NCBI GenBank assembly: GCA_029210545.1
Contig: JARGFV010000115.1
Coordinates: forward strand, 1 to 7,646
Direction: 5' to 3'
DNA from: a bacterium
GTDB lineage: Bacteria > BMS3Abin14
Length of the DNA stretch: 7,646 bases
Part shown: positions 1 to 6,080 of the stretch, piece after piece
How positions within the stretch are numbered: position 1 is the stretch's first letter
Layout of the letters: each line of letters begins with the position of its first letter
Translations under genes and position numbers: made by a program
The notes under the pieces: generated by a model
Told to the model about the DNA's origin: nothing
Databases searched by the model: none
What the model saw: only the letters and a program-made list of their open reading frames with translations

Positions 1-23
1 AAGCGTCGTTTTCCCTTTCCTTA

Positions 24-105
24 CAAATCAATGACTTACGGTGCGGGTCATTGATTTGGGCGCCCCGCGCGGGGCGCATTGATGGACTTTTTGCGAAGTC
101 ATCAA
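24..105. repeat. Three consecutive hairpins downstream of rsmB
   Basis: Three inverted repeats lie side by side just past the rsmB stop codon. The first is a perfect 12-bp repeat, 24-35 with 47-58 (CAAATCAATGAC / GTCATTGATTTG), with an 11-nt loop. The second is a perfect 18-nt GC palindrome at 60-77 (GCGCCCCGCGCGGGGCGC). The third pairs 79-89 with 96-105 (TTGATGGACTT / AAGTCATCAA), with one bulged base and a short loop. In the rsmB reading direction none is followed by a clear T-tract, so a classic intrinsic terminator is not shown. The array could end or protect the rsmB transcript 3' end, or be a dispersed palindromic (REP/BIME-like) intergenic repeat. Only one copy is visible in the window. 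Confidence 0.7.
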
Positions 106-112
106 CCTTGAA

Positions 113-1492
113 TCAGCCCCGCTGTTTTTCGATGAGCGCGGCGTAAAATCCGTCACAGCGGTGCCGGTGTGGCCACAGGCGAAGCTCCCCCCGCTTAGTG
201 AAGATCCCTCCGGGCAGGTCCGGGAACAGATCTCTCATATCCATGAGATGAAGGTCCCCGAACTGATCCAGGTGCCTGTCCACCACCATCTCGTTCTCCT
301 CGGCCAGGAGGGAACAGGTCGTGTAAAGAAGCCGCCCCCCGGATTTGAGGGTGCCGGCGGCTGCCTCGAGGAGGCTGCCCTGGACCAGGGACAACTCGTT
401 GATCGTCTCCGGGTCCTTTTTCCACTTTCCCTCGGGATGGCGCATGAGGACACCGGTGCCGCTGCAGGGAGCGTCCAGGAGAATGCGGTCAAAACACTCC
501 CCGCCGAAGGGGATCCCCTCTTTGGAAAGGTCGGCTATGACGATGGAAACACCGGGAAGGCGCAGCCTGTTGACGGTTTCCCTGATGAGAAAAACCCTGC
601 CGGCGCTCCTGTCGGCCGCCACGAGCAGTCCCTTCCCTGCGAGGAGCTGGGCGAGATGGCTGGTCTTTCCCCCCGGGGCCGCGCAGGCATCGAGAACCTT
701 GTGTCCCGGTTCAGGGTCGAGAAGGGGAGCGATGAGCTGAGCCCCTTCGTCCTGAACGGTACACATCCCCGCTCCGAAAGGCACCAGCTCGACCGGCGAT
801 CCGCGGTCCTTCACCCTGATAGCGGTGAGGGCGAGACTTCCCGGAGTGACGGCGATGCCGGCTGCGGAAAACTCGGCGATCAGTGTCTCCCGGGTAGTCC
901 TCAAGGTGTTGATCCTCAGCGTGAGGGGCGGAGTGCGGTTCATGGCCTGGAGGAGCTTGCAGGCCTCCCCGATCCCCTCCTGCCTTACCAGTTTTTCCAC
1001 CAGCCACCTGGGTGTGGAGGTACACAGCTCAAGGTGACGCAGCGGGTCATCCTCAAAGGCGGGCGCGGGGGTTGGGCCCTTGTCGGCCACTTTCCTCAGG
1101 ACGGCGTTGACCAGGGGCGCGAAACCCTTGTACCTGGAAACCTTTATCAGCTGGACGCTCTGATCCACAGCCGCGTGGGCAGGGATGTTGTGAAGGTGGA
1201 TGAGCTGGTAGGCGCCGAGGCGCATGGCCATGAGAACCGGCCCCGGAAGGGGACGGCCAGGACGATCGAGGTGGTTTTGCAAAGTGTGGTCGATGAAAAG
1301 CAGGTGCCGGAGGGTCCCCTGGGTCAGTTCGGTGACGAGGCCGCTGTCCCGGCTGTCCAGGCGTGCCGCCCGAAGGGCGCGATCGCGGACAGGTTCGACG
1401 GCGTCCGTTCCCGCTTCCCATTCCAGCAGGATCTCCCAGGCGGTCTTCCTGGGATTGTCAGGGGGCCGGGGCTGTGTCGGTCTTCTGCTCAC
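113..1492 (-). CDS. rsmB: 16S rRNA (cytosine(967)-C(5))-methyltransferase RsmB
   Basis: This is the SAM-dependent enzyme that methylates C967 of 16S rRNA during small-subunit maturation in the cytoplasm. At 459 aa it is close to the usual family length. An N-terminal NusB-like RNA-binding helical domain spans about residues 12-140. The Rossmann methyltransferase domain shows SAM motif I DACAAPGGKT (268-277), motif IV DAPCSGTG (340-347) with conserved Cys343, and motif VI TTCS (391-394) with Cys393. The two cysteines are the nucleophile/release pair of the RsmB/NSUN fold. The C-terminus carries the typical RLWPHRHRCDGFYAA segment. I chose the GTG at 1492 because the NusB-like domain begins right after it and an AGAGGGG tract lies about 10 nt upstream. 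The longer open frame to 1651 only reads antiphase through the DUF116 gene. It overlaps the end of the DUF116 gene by 35 nt, which implies translational coupling. It is the last gene of the def-fmt-DUF116-rsmB cluster. Confidence 0.95.
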   Translation of the reverse strand: MSRRPTQPRPPDNPRKTAWEILLEWEAGTDAVEPVRDRALRAARLDSRDSGLVTELTQGTLRHLLFIDHTLQNHLDRPGRPLPGPVLMAMRLGAYQLIHLHNIPAHAAVDQSVQLIKVSRYKGFAPLVNAVLRKVADKGPTPAPAFEDDPLRHLELCTSTPRWLVEKLVRQEGIGEACKLLQAMNRTPPLTLRINTLRTTRETLIAEFSAAGIAVTPGSLALTAIRVKDRGSPVELVPFGAGMCTVQDEGAQLIAPLLDPEPGHKVLDACAAPGGKTSHLAQLLAGKGLLVAADRSAGRVFLIRETVNRLRLPGVSIVIADLSKEGIPFGGECFDRILLDAPCSGTGVLMRHPEGKWKKDPETINELSLVQGSLLEAAAGTLKSGGRLLYTTCSLLAEENEMVVDRHLDQFGDLHLMDMRDLFPDLPGGIFTKRGELRLWPHRHRCDGFYAALIEKQRG

Positions 1493-2258
1493 CGTCGAAG
1501 AACCCCTCTGGCAGGAAGTTCTGGAGGGCCTCGCTGACCCTGTCCACGCTGACACGGGTGTTGACGCAGGGACCTTCAGGACGGTCCAGGAGGACCCCGA
1601 TGACCGGGATGGGATAGGTGTCCACGATGCCGGCGGAAAGGTCCCTCTCACAGGCGACCCCCACGATGATCTCCGGGTTGGACTCCATCACCACCCGGCG
1701 GGCCAGGGTCCCCCCCGTGGCCACGGTGATCTCGACTCCCAGACGGTCGGCGATGGCCGTCAGCTCGGAAAAGTCGCATTTACCGCACTGGCGGCAGTTT
1801 TTCACGTCCACCGTGAGGCGGTACGGGCAGACGTCCAGCTGGACGCAGTGGGGCAGGAGAACGAGGACCCGCTTGGGAGGAACCCTGAAGGAGCTGGATT
1901 TTACCAGTTCGTTGTTGATCTCGATGAAGGAACGGCGGATGTCGTCCTTGGGGATGCCGAACAGCCTGCCGATGGGGATGATCACGGGGATGAGATAGCG
2001 GATGAGGATCCCCCGCAGCCCCCTGGCCCCCCTGACCTCCTTGCCCCTGAGGATGATGACCACGAGAAAGACGATCCCCAGCGTGAAGACGAGCACCACG
2101 GCTCCGGTGATCCAGGCCATGAACACCGAGAGGTTCCTGCCGAAATTGGCGTAACCCTGGGACGGGATGTACCACAAAAGGAACAGGCCCGCAGCGATGG
2201 CGATCTCCAGCGCCAGGAGGAGGCTGATGAAAAGTCTTTTACGGGGTTTGATGGGCAT
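1458..2258 (-). CDS. DUF116 family membrane protein
   Basis: A 266-aa protein of the DUF116 family, whose function is not established. Two hydrophobic segments near the N-terminus (about residues 9-31 and 45-71) should anchor it in the inner membrane. A basic loop follows (RGKEVRGARGLRG, 72-84), and then a soluble C-terminal domain. That domain has the family's cysteine signature: LLPHC (Cys138), Cys144 in DVCP, and the CRQCGKC cluster (Cys155, 158, 161), plus Cys203 and Cys231. The pattern suggests metal or iron-sulfur binding, which is an inference. The ATG at 2258 is preferred because MPIKPRKRLF leads straight into the first membrane helix. No clear Shine-Dalgarno sequence is seen, and the upstream leader is repetitive DNA. 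It sits between fmt and rsmB, as DUF116 genes often do in deltaproteobacterial genomes, so a link to translation or rRNA modification is possible but unproven. Confidence 0.85.
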   Translation of the reverse strand: MPIKPRKRLFISLLLALEIAIAAGLFLLWYIPSQGYANFGRNLSVFMAWITGAVVLVFTLGIVFLVVIILRGKEVRGARGLRGILIRYLIPVIIPIGRLFGIPKDDIRRSFIEINNELVKSSSFRVPPKRVLVLLPHCVQLDVCPYRLTVDVKNCRQCGKCDFSELTAIADRLGVEITVATGGTLARRVVMESNPEIIVGVACERDLSAGIVDTYPIPVIGVLLDRPEGPCVNTRVSVDRVSEALQNFLPEGFFDGEQKTDTAPAP

Positions 2259-2360
2259 AATTAATTCGGTGAACAGTGAACGGTGAACAGTCAAAACACG
2301 GCCATGAATTGACTGCACAGACCGAATAATGCACGTTCCCTCCTCCCTACTACCTCCTCC
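2259..2360. repeat. fmt-DUF116 intergenic gap with short direct repeats
   Basis: This 102-nt gap holds low-complexity sequence. An 11-nt direct repeat, CGGTGAACAGT, occurs at 2267-2277 and 2281-2291. A pyrimidine-rich tract with repeated CCTCC units runs from about 2338 to 2367, into the fmt stop codon. Read on the minus strand, the tract is a run of GGGAGG motifs that resemble ribosome-binding sites but lie too far from the DUF116 start to serve it. I saw no convincing promoter or terminator. Confidence 0.55.
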
Positions 2361-3290
2361 CTATTCCCCCAGTACGTCACCTGTTTCTAATGGATAGCCC
2401 GATACGTACTGGGCGGCCGTCATCTCCCTCTTTCCTTCAGGTTTGACCGAGGTGATCAAAAGAGCGCCCTTTCCGCAGGCCACGGCTATCCCCTCGCTGC
2501 CTGCCGCCAGGACCGTTCCCGGCAGGTTTCCTGACATGCTCTGAACCGTCCTGCCCCGGGTGATGATCATCCTGGCCCCGTTGCAGGTCGTGAAGGTGCC
2601 TGGCCAGGGGGAGAACCCTCTGACCCGGTTGGAGATCTCGACAGCGTCCCCATTCCAGTCGATACGCCCGTCCTCCTTGGAGAGCAGGGGCGCGTAGGTG
2701 GCGGATGAACCGTCCTGCTCCCGGGGTACAAGCTCTCCCCGGTGCAGGGCGGGAAGACCCTCCCGCACCAGCCCGGCACCCAGCACAGCAAGCCGCCTGG
2801 CCAACTCGCCGGCTGTTTCCTCCATCCCGATGGGTGTGCTCTTCTGGAGGAGTATCGGTCCGGTGTCCATCCCTTCGTCCATCTGCATGAGGGTCACTCC
2901 GGTCTCGGTGAACCCCCTTGCGACGGCCCACTGGATGGGCGCCGCGCCTCGAAGCCCGGGAAGCAGGGAGGCGTGGATGTTGACGCACCCGAGGCGGGGG
3001 ACGGCCAGGAGCCCGGGCGGAAGGATCTTGCCGTAGGCGACCACCAGGGCGACATCCGGTTCCAGCGAGGCGGCTGTCATGATGAACTCGTCCGCCCTTA
3101 CACTCTCGGGAACCAGGGGGTCGATCCCCCATTCCAACGCCTTTTCGGCCACGGGAGAGGGGGTCACCTTCCGGCCCCTGCCACCGCCCTTTGGAGGCTG
3201 GGAAACCACCCCGACGACCCGGCCCACATCACGGGCTGCCTCGAGGGACGGGATGGCCAGTTCAGGGGTTCCCATGAACAGGATCCTCAT
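2361..3290 (-). CDS. fmt: Methionyl-tRNA formyltransferase
   Basis: Transfers a formyl group from 10-formyl-tetrahydrofolate to Met-tRNA(fMet), producing the bacterial initiator tRNA. At 309 aa it has the standard length. The N-terminal formyltransferase domain opens with MRILFMGTPELAIPSL. It contains the catalytic triad Asn104, His106 (CVNIHASLLPGLRGAAPIQ) and Asp142 (MDEGMDTGPIL), with the same spacing as N108/H110/D146 of the E. coli enzyme. The C-terminal domain (about 205-309) has the expected RVRGFSPWPGT segment used in tRNA binding. The ATG at 3290 overlaps the def stop codon as ATGA, so translation is probably coupled to def. Its own ribosome-binding site is weak. The def-fmt pair is one of the most conserved bacterial gene pairs, and no abnormal residue is seen. 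Confidence 0.97.
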   Translation of the reverse strand: MRILFMGTPELAIPSLEAARDVGRVVGVVSQPPKGGGRGRKVTPSPVAEKALEWGIDPLVPESVRADEFIMTAASLEPDVALVVAYGKILPPGLLAVPRLGCVNIHASLLPGLRGAAPIQWAVARGFTETGVTLMQMDEGMDTGPILLQKSTPIGMEETAGELARRLAVLGAGLVREGLPALHRGELVPREQDGSSATYAPLLSKEDGRIDWNGDAVEISNRVRGFSPWPGTFTTCNGARMIITRGRTVQSMSGNLPGTVLAAGSEGIAVACGKGALLITSVKPEGKREMTAAQYVSGYPLETGDVLGE

Positions 3291-3799
3291 CGGTTCTCGG
3301 CGGCCTTTCTTTTACGAACCTTGCGCTTGTACATCTCCCGTTTCAGCGAGGAGGAGTGATCCACGAGGAGTATCCCTTCGAGATGGTCCATCTCGTGCTG
3401 GACGGCAACGGCAAAAAGATCCTCGGCCAGGACTGTTTTCGTCTCGCCGTCCAGGTCCTCGAACTGAACGTGGACCACGCGGGCCCGATCTACCTCCACC
3501 GTGAAATCGGGCAGACTCAGGCACCCTTCTTCGAAGGCGATATTCTCGGAGCTGCCGATGATCCTGGGGTTGAGGAATACGGTGGGGTCGGGATGGCCGA
3601 AGGCGTTGGCGGCGTCAACAGTGATGAGGCGGATGCTGACGCCCACCTGGGGGGCTGCAAGCCCGATCCCCGGAGCCGCGTACATGGTCTCGAGCATTTC
3701 GGCGGCCAGCTTCCGGATCTCGTCGGTATCCGGAACCGCATCCTCGCATTTTCGCCGCAGCACAGGGTCCGGGAAGGTTTTGATAGGTAAAATGGCCAA
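3287..3799 (-). CDS. def: Peptide deformylase
   Basis: Removes the N-formyl group from nascent proteins at the ribosome exit, using a bound metal ion (usually Fe2+). The 170-aa protein shows all three family motifs. Motif 1 is GIGLAAPQ (44-51), motif 2 is EGCLS (91-95) with metal ligand Cys93, and motif 3 is QHEMDH (134-139) with ligands His135 and His139 and catalytic Glu136. The tail is highly basic (KREMYKRKVRKRKAAENR), which would suit ribosome contact and is common in this family. The start is a TTG at 3799. It is supported by GGAG six bases upstream and by the typical MAILPIKTFPDP N-terminus. The gene is first in the def-fmt-DUF116-rsmB cluster and lies behind a good promoter candidate at 3878-3905. 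Confidence 0.96.
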   Translation of the reverse strand: MAILPIKTFPDPVLRRKCEDAVPDTDEIRKLAAEMLETMYAAPGIGLAAPQVGVSIRLITVDAANAFGHPDPTVFLNPRIIGSSENIAFEEGCLSLPDFTVEVDRARVVHVQFEDLDGETKTVLAEDLFAVAVQHEMDHLEGILLVDHSSSLKREMYKRKVRKRKAAENR

Positions 3800-3877
3800 A
3801 ATAGACTCCAGAATTTCAGGATCCGGGATTCAGTGAACTGTAAAACAAAAGGAAGCTCCCCTTCGAGCTCCCCATTC

Positions 3878-3905
3878 ATAATAACCAAGCTGTCATCTAT
3901 GTCAA
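3878..3905 (-). promoter_or_regulatory. Sigma70-type promoter for def-fmt-DUF116-rsmB
   Basis: Read on the minus strand, a perfect -35 hexamer TTGACA (3905-3900) and a -10 hexamer TATTAT (3883-3878, five of six consensus bases) are 16 nt apart. Transcription would start near 3871, leaving a leader of about 70 nt before the TTG start of def. The leader contains GGGAGCTCGAAGGGGAGC, which could form only a weak stem. The promoter lies between the hairpin-ended element and def, so the translation cluster can be expressed independently of rpe. Confidence 0.5.
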
Positions 3906-3962
3906 TGATGGCGGCGATCATCTGCATATTGCTGCTGACAGAACGAAGGACAGGGATCGAAC

Positions 3963-4171
3963 TAGCAACGTGTCGGACTTTACCGACACGTTGCTATGAG
4001 TTTTTCGAAATGCCCCATATTTTGGAGGTTTTCCTGAAATATTTGGCATTTAGCAGGTGAAATATGATGGCTATCTACCAAATATGCCATATGTTTTCCC
4101 GTCTTTCGCTGAATTGCCTTTCGAAAAACTTAAGCTAGGAGTCTGAAACGGATAGTCCGACAGACTCCTAG
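3963..4171. mobile_element. Hairpin-ended inverted-repeat element (MITE-like), ~209 bp
   Basis: The segment is symmetrical at two levels. Each end forms a strong hairpin. At 3963-3996 a perfect 14-bp stem (TAGCAACGTGTCGG / CCGACACGTTGCTA) has a 6-nt loop. At 4135-4171 an 11-bp stem (CTAGGAGTCTG / CAGACTCCTAG) continues, after a small internal loop, into CGGA/TCCG. Inside these, AGTTTTTCGAAA (3999-4010) is matched by its exact complement TTTCGAAAAACT (4119-4130). Reading inward from each end, both hairpins carry TGTCGGACT at the same place. The outer stem sequences differ but remain self-complementary. CTAG occurs at both edges (3962-3965 and 4168-4171) and could be a target duplication. There is no coding capacity, so it would be non-autonomous. 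The family is not identified. Alternatives are an IS-end pair left by deletion, or a structured RNA. Confidence 0.55.
4135..4171 (-). terminator. Possible rpe terminator hairpin
   Basis: The right-hand hairpin of the element begins 23 nt after the rpe stop codon. In the rpe direction an 11-bp stem extended by CGGA/TCCG is followed after a few bases by CTTAAGTTTTT. The T-run starts about six bases beyond the stem, so it is an imperfect intrinsic terminator. It could still separate the PASTA-rpe transcript from the def operon. Confidence 0.35.
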
Positions 4172-4194
4172 GAAGAGAAGGTTAAGCTTCGCTC

Positions 4195-4872
4195 TCAGCG
4201 CTTTGCGCTTTGTTCCCTCATTTTTCTTATCACATCCCCGTATGGCGGATTCCCGAAGATGGCCGAGCCGGCCACAAGGATGGAAGCGCCGGAGGCAGTG
4301 ACCTCGGCGGTGTTGGCAGGGCCCACGCCCCCGTCCAGCTGGATGGGGGTCGGCTTCCCGGATTCGATCAGCATGGCGGAGATGTCCCTCACCTTGTCCA
4401 TGGCCGATGGGATGAACGCCTGCCCCCCGAAGCCCGGGTTCACGCTCATGACCAGGATATAGTCCAGATCGTCCAGGATGTAACGCAGCACGTCGATGGG
4501 GGTCGCCGGGTTCAACACCACGCCGGCCTTTGCTCCCATGTCCCTGATGAGGGCAAGGGTGCGCTGCAGGTGTCCCGGGGCTTCCACGTGGACGCTGATC
4601 ATGTCCGTGCCGGCATCCACGAACGGGCCGATATACCGGTCGGCGTTTTCGATCATGAGGTGGGCGTCGAAAGGCAGGTCCGTGCACTTCCGGAGCCTGG
4701 CTACCACGGGCGGGCCGAAGGTGATGTTGGGGACGAAATGCCCGTCCATGATATCAAGGTGGATGATGTCGGCTCCGGCCTGTTCGACAGCGGCGATCTC
4801 CTCCCACAGCCGTCCGAAGTCGGCCGAGAGGATGGAGGGAGCGATCAGCGTCTTGTCCGGGTCGAGGTTCAT
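4195..4872 (-). CDS. rpe: Ribulose-phosphate 3-epimerase
   Basis: Interconverts D-ribulose 5-phosphate and D-xylulose 5-phosphate in the pentose phosphate pathway and, where present, the Calvin cycle. The 225-aa protein is a complete (beta/alpha)8 barrel of normal length. It starts with the family block APSILSADFG (11-20). Metal ligands are His38 and Asp40 in HLDIMDGHFVPNITFGP, His71 in FDAHLM, and Asp180 in LDGGV. Phosphate-binding segments VMSVNPGFGGQ (141-151) and GSAIFG (202-207) are intact. The ATG at 4872 is chosen because AAGGAGAGG lies 6-8 nt upstream and the barrel begins right after it. The frame could be read farther upstream to 4983, but that part crosses the intercistronic hairpin and is not typical of the family. 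It follows the PASTA gene in the same direction with 76 nt between them. The last residues (QSAKR) are encoded by CAAAGCGCAAAGCGC, a small repeat-like tail. Confidence 0.96.
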   Translation of the reverse strand: MNLDPDKTLIAPSILSADFGRLWEEIAAVEQAGADIIHLDIMDGHFVPNITFGPPVVARLRKCTDLPFDAHLMIENADRYIGPFVDAGTDMISVHVEAPGHLQRTLALIRDMGAKAGVVLNPATPIDVLRYILDDLDYILVMSVNPGFGGQAFIPSAMDKVRDISAMLIESGKPTPIQLDGGVGPANTAEVTASGASILVAGSAIFGNPPYGDVIRKMREQSAKR

Positions 4873-4921
4873 AAAATTTCCTCTCCTTTTTCCTGGCTCC
4901 TGGAACCTGGTACTTAGCACC

Positions 4922-4948
4922 ACAAGGGGTGGCAAGGCCACCCCTTGT
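4922..4948 (-). terminator. Intercistronic hairpin after the PASTA gene
   Basis: A perfect 12-bp inverted repeat, ACAAGGGGTGGC (4922-4933) with GCCACCCCTTGT (4937-4948), has a 3-nt loop and begins on the base after the PASTA gene stop codon. No T-tract follows in the transcribed direction, so full intrinsic termination is unlikely. It may block 3' exonucleases or act as a partial terminator, setting different levels for the PASTA protein and Rpe. Confidence 0.55.
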
Positions 4949-5908
4949 TCAAGGCACTTGCTTTTCTTCATGCAGCACTTCATCCACGTAAACCCTCAGG
5001 ACACCGGTTCCGGACACCGGCACGGGAACGGCAATGGACGAACCGGCCGGCACCACATCCTCCCACACGGTTCGCTCCCCGTCACCCGTGTCCAGGACGA
5101 TGGCCACGGTCCTGTCCAGGAGCCCGGTGGGCGCGCTGTACCGGTAAAGGACCATGGTGGCCGGTTCCGGGGGAGGGGGAATCCTTGTCACTGTGAGGTG
5201 AACGCTCTGGCCTGCGGTAACAGGGCTGCCCGGCGCCGGGACATGCGTCATCACCGTTCCAGGAGGAAGCTCCTCGGAGCCCACCTCGGAGATCCTGCCC
5301 GACTTGAGTCCCCACCCCCTGATCGTGTCCAGCACCACGTCCATGGGAAGGCCGGTGAGGTCAGGAAGAAGGTACACGGCGGGCCTGGGGCCCTCGCTCA
5401 TGAGCAGGTTGATCTTCCCCCCCCTTGGAACCAGGTATCCTGAAGGGGGAACCTGCGTGATCACCCGTCCCGACCCGGTATTTTCATGATGGACGTATCC
5501 CACCTTGCCGAGGCCAAGCCCGGCCTGGGCGAGAGAGAGTTCGGCTTTCCTCAGCGTGAGGGCGGCGAGTTGGGGGACGAACACCGTAGGGGTGCCCTGG
5601 CTGACCACGACCCGGACAATGCGGTTCTTCCTCGTTCGGCTCCGTGCTTCGGGAACCTGTGAGATGATGTGCCCCGGAGGGATGCCCTGGTCGTATCCGG
5701 TCCCTGAGACTTTCAAGCCCAGATTCCCACGGCTTGTGAGCTCCAGGGCCGCACGAAGCTCCAGCCCCTCCAGGGAGGGAACCTCCACCTCGCCCCCCCT
5801 TGTGAGGAAGGTAAAGGCCACCCATGCGGAAAGGACAGCGGCCAATACCATCCCGGCGGCGAGAAGGACGATCCTTACGGCAACTCCTGTGCGGCTCAAA
5901 ACCGGCAT
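4949..5908 (-). CDS. Membrane-anchored PASTA-domain protein
   Basis: A 319-aa protein with a short cytoplasmic N-terminus and one transmembrane or signal-anchor helix (about residues 11-35). Three PASTA repeats follow on the outer side, at about 40-105, 109-172 and 178-242. Each opens with a VP/LP-x-L pattern (VPSLEGL, VPQLAAL, LPDLTGL) and contains the internal GTVxxxxPxPG-like turn (PPGHIISQVPEA, GRVITQVPPSG, PPGTVMTHVPAPG). A proline linker (PPPPEP, 244-249) leads to a C-terminal beta-rich domain of about 70 residues ending VRV-type (LRVYVDEVLHEEKQ). In other proteins PASTA repeats bind peptidoglycan fragments or serve as extracellular spacers. Here no kinase or transpeptidase domain is attached, so the role is inferred to be envelope sensing or scaffolding. 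The ATG at 5908 has GGAGG only three bases upstream, a tight spacing. The gene is followed by rpe, a pairing known from PASTA genes in several phyla. Confidence 0.88.
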   Translation of the reverse strand: MPVLSRTGVAVRIVLLAAGMVLAAVLSAWVAFTFLTRGGEVEVPSLEGLELRAALELTSRGNLGLKVSGTGYDQGIPPGHIISQVPEARSRTRKNRIVRVVVSQGTPTVFVPQLAALTLRKAELSLAQAGLGLGKVGYVHHENTGSGRVITQVPPSGYLVPRGGKINLLMSEGPRPAVYLLPDLTGLPMDVVLDTIRGWGLKSGRISEVGSEELPPGTVMTHVPAPGSPVTAGQSVHLTVTRIPPPPEPATMVLYRYSAPTGLLDRTVAIVLDTGDGERTVWEDVVPAGSSIAVPVPVSGTGVLRVYVDEVLHEEKQVP

Positions 5909-5943
5909 AACCCTCCAGCACGTAGTTATGAGACAGTCCTGGA

Positions 5944-5972
5944 TTCTTATGCATTTTAGAGCGGATTGTCAA
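5944..5972 (-). promoter_or_regulatory. Possible promoter for the PASTA-rpe pair
   Basis: On the minus strand a perfect TTGACA (5972-5967) is followed after 17 nt by TAAGAA (5949-5944), which matches only part of the -10 consensus. A start near 5937 would give a leader of about 30 nt. The -35 element is strong and the -10 weak, so the call is tentative. Confidence 0.35.
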
Positions 5973-6080
5973 AGAGAGGGACTGTGCATGAAGTGCATCG
6001 CTGCACAAGTTTTTCCTGGACCTTCCACTGTTTTTTGCACTTTTGTACTCAGGCAAGGAGCGGGAAGGCTTGAACTTGAA

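Larger units (their letters stand above)
3800..4194. other. 395-nt intergenic region between rpe and def
   Basis: No convincing gene is present. From right to left it contains a 23-nt spacer after the rpe stop codon, the hairpin-ended element (3963-4171), a short segment at 3945-3962 that by chance resembles a tRNA T-arm on the minus strand, the def promoter, and a def leader. The leader holds a quasi-repetitive stretch (complement of 3806-3832, CTGAATCCCGGATCCTGAA-like). A minus-strand frame opening with MQMIAAIIDIDDSL near 3927 runs out of phase into def. I do not call it a gene because it overlaps the promoter and has no recognisable motif. Confidence 0.6.

Noticed and set aside
161-2264. 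Long plus-strand open frames (458 aa at 161-1537, 346 aa at 1224-2264)
   Set aside because: They lie exactly opposite rsmB and DUF116, whose family motifs are clear. Their translations show no domain and are rich in Gly, Arg, Pro, Asp and His, as expected from antisense reading of GC-rich genes.
2230-2310. TTGACT-based promoter ahead of the DUF116 gene
   Set aside because: No -10 element lies at a usable distance from the TTGACT, and the gene is reasonably read as part of the def-fmt operon.
3517-3927. Minus-strand frame starting MQMIAAIIDIDDSL ahead of def
   Set aside because: It overlaps the def promoter and most of def out of frame, and shows no recognisable domain or good ribosome-binding site.
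3945-3962. tRNA-like T-arm (minus strand GTTCGATCCCTGTC) beside the hairpin-ended element
   Set aside because: The 5' half of the T-stem, the anticodon arm and CCA are missing on either side of the element, so a tRNA gene or attachment-site remnant cannot be supported.
4873-4983. 37-residue N-terminal extension of Rpe
   Set aside because: It would translate the intercistronic hairpin and a repeat-like stretch. The ATG at 4872 has a good ribosome-binding site and gives the normal Rpe N-terminus.
5993-6014. GTGCA-TCGC-TGCAC hairpin followed by AAGTTTTT as a terminator
   Set aside because: The stem is only 5 bp, and no plus-strand gene ends upstream that would need it.
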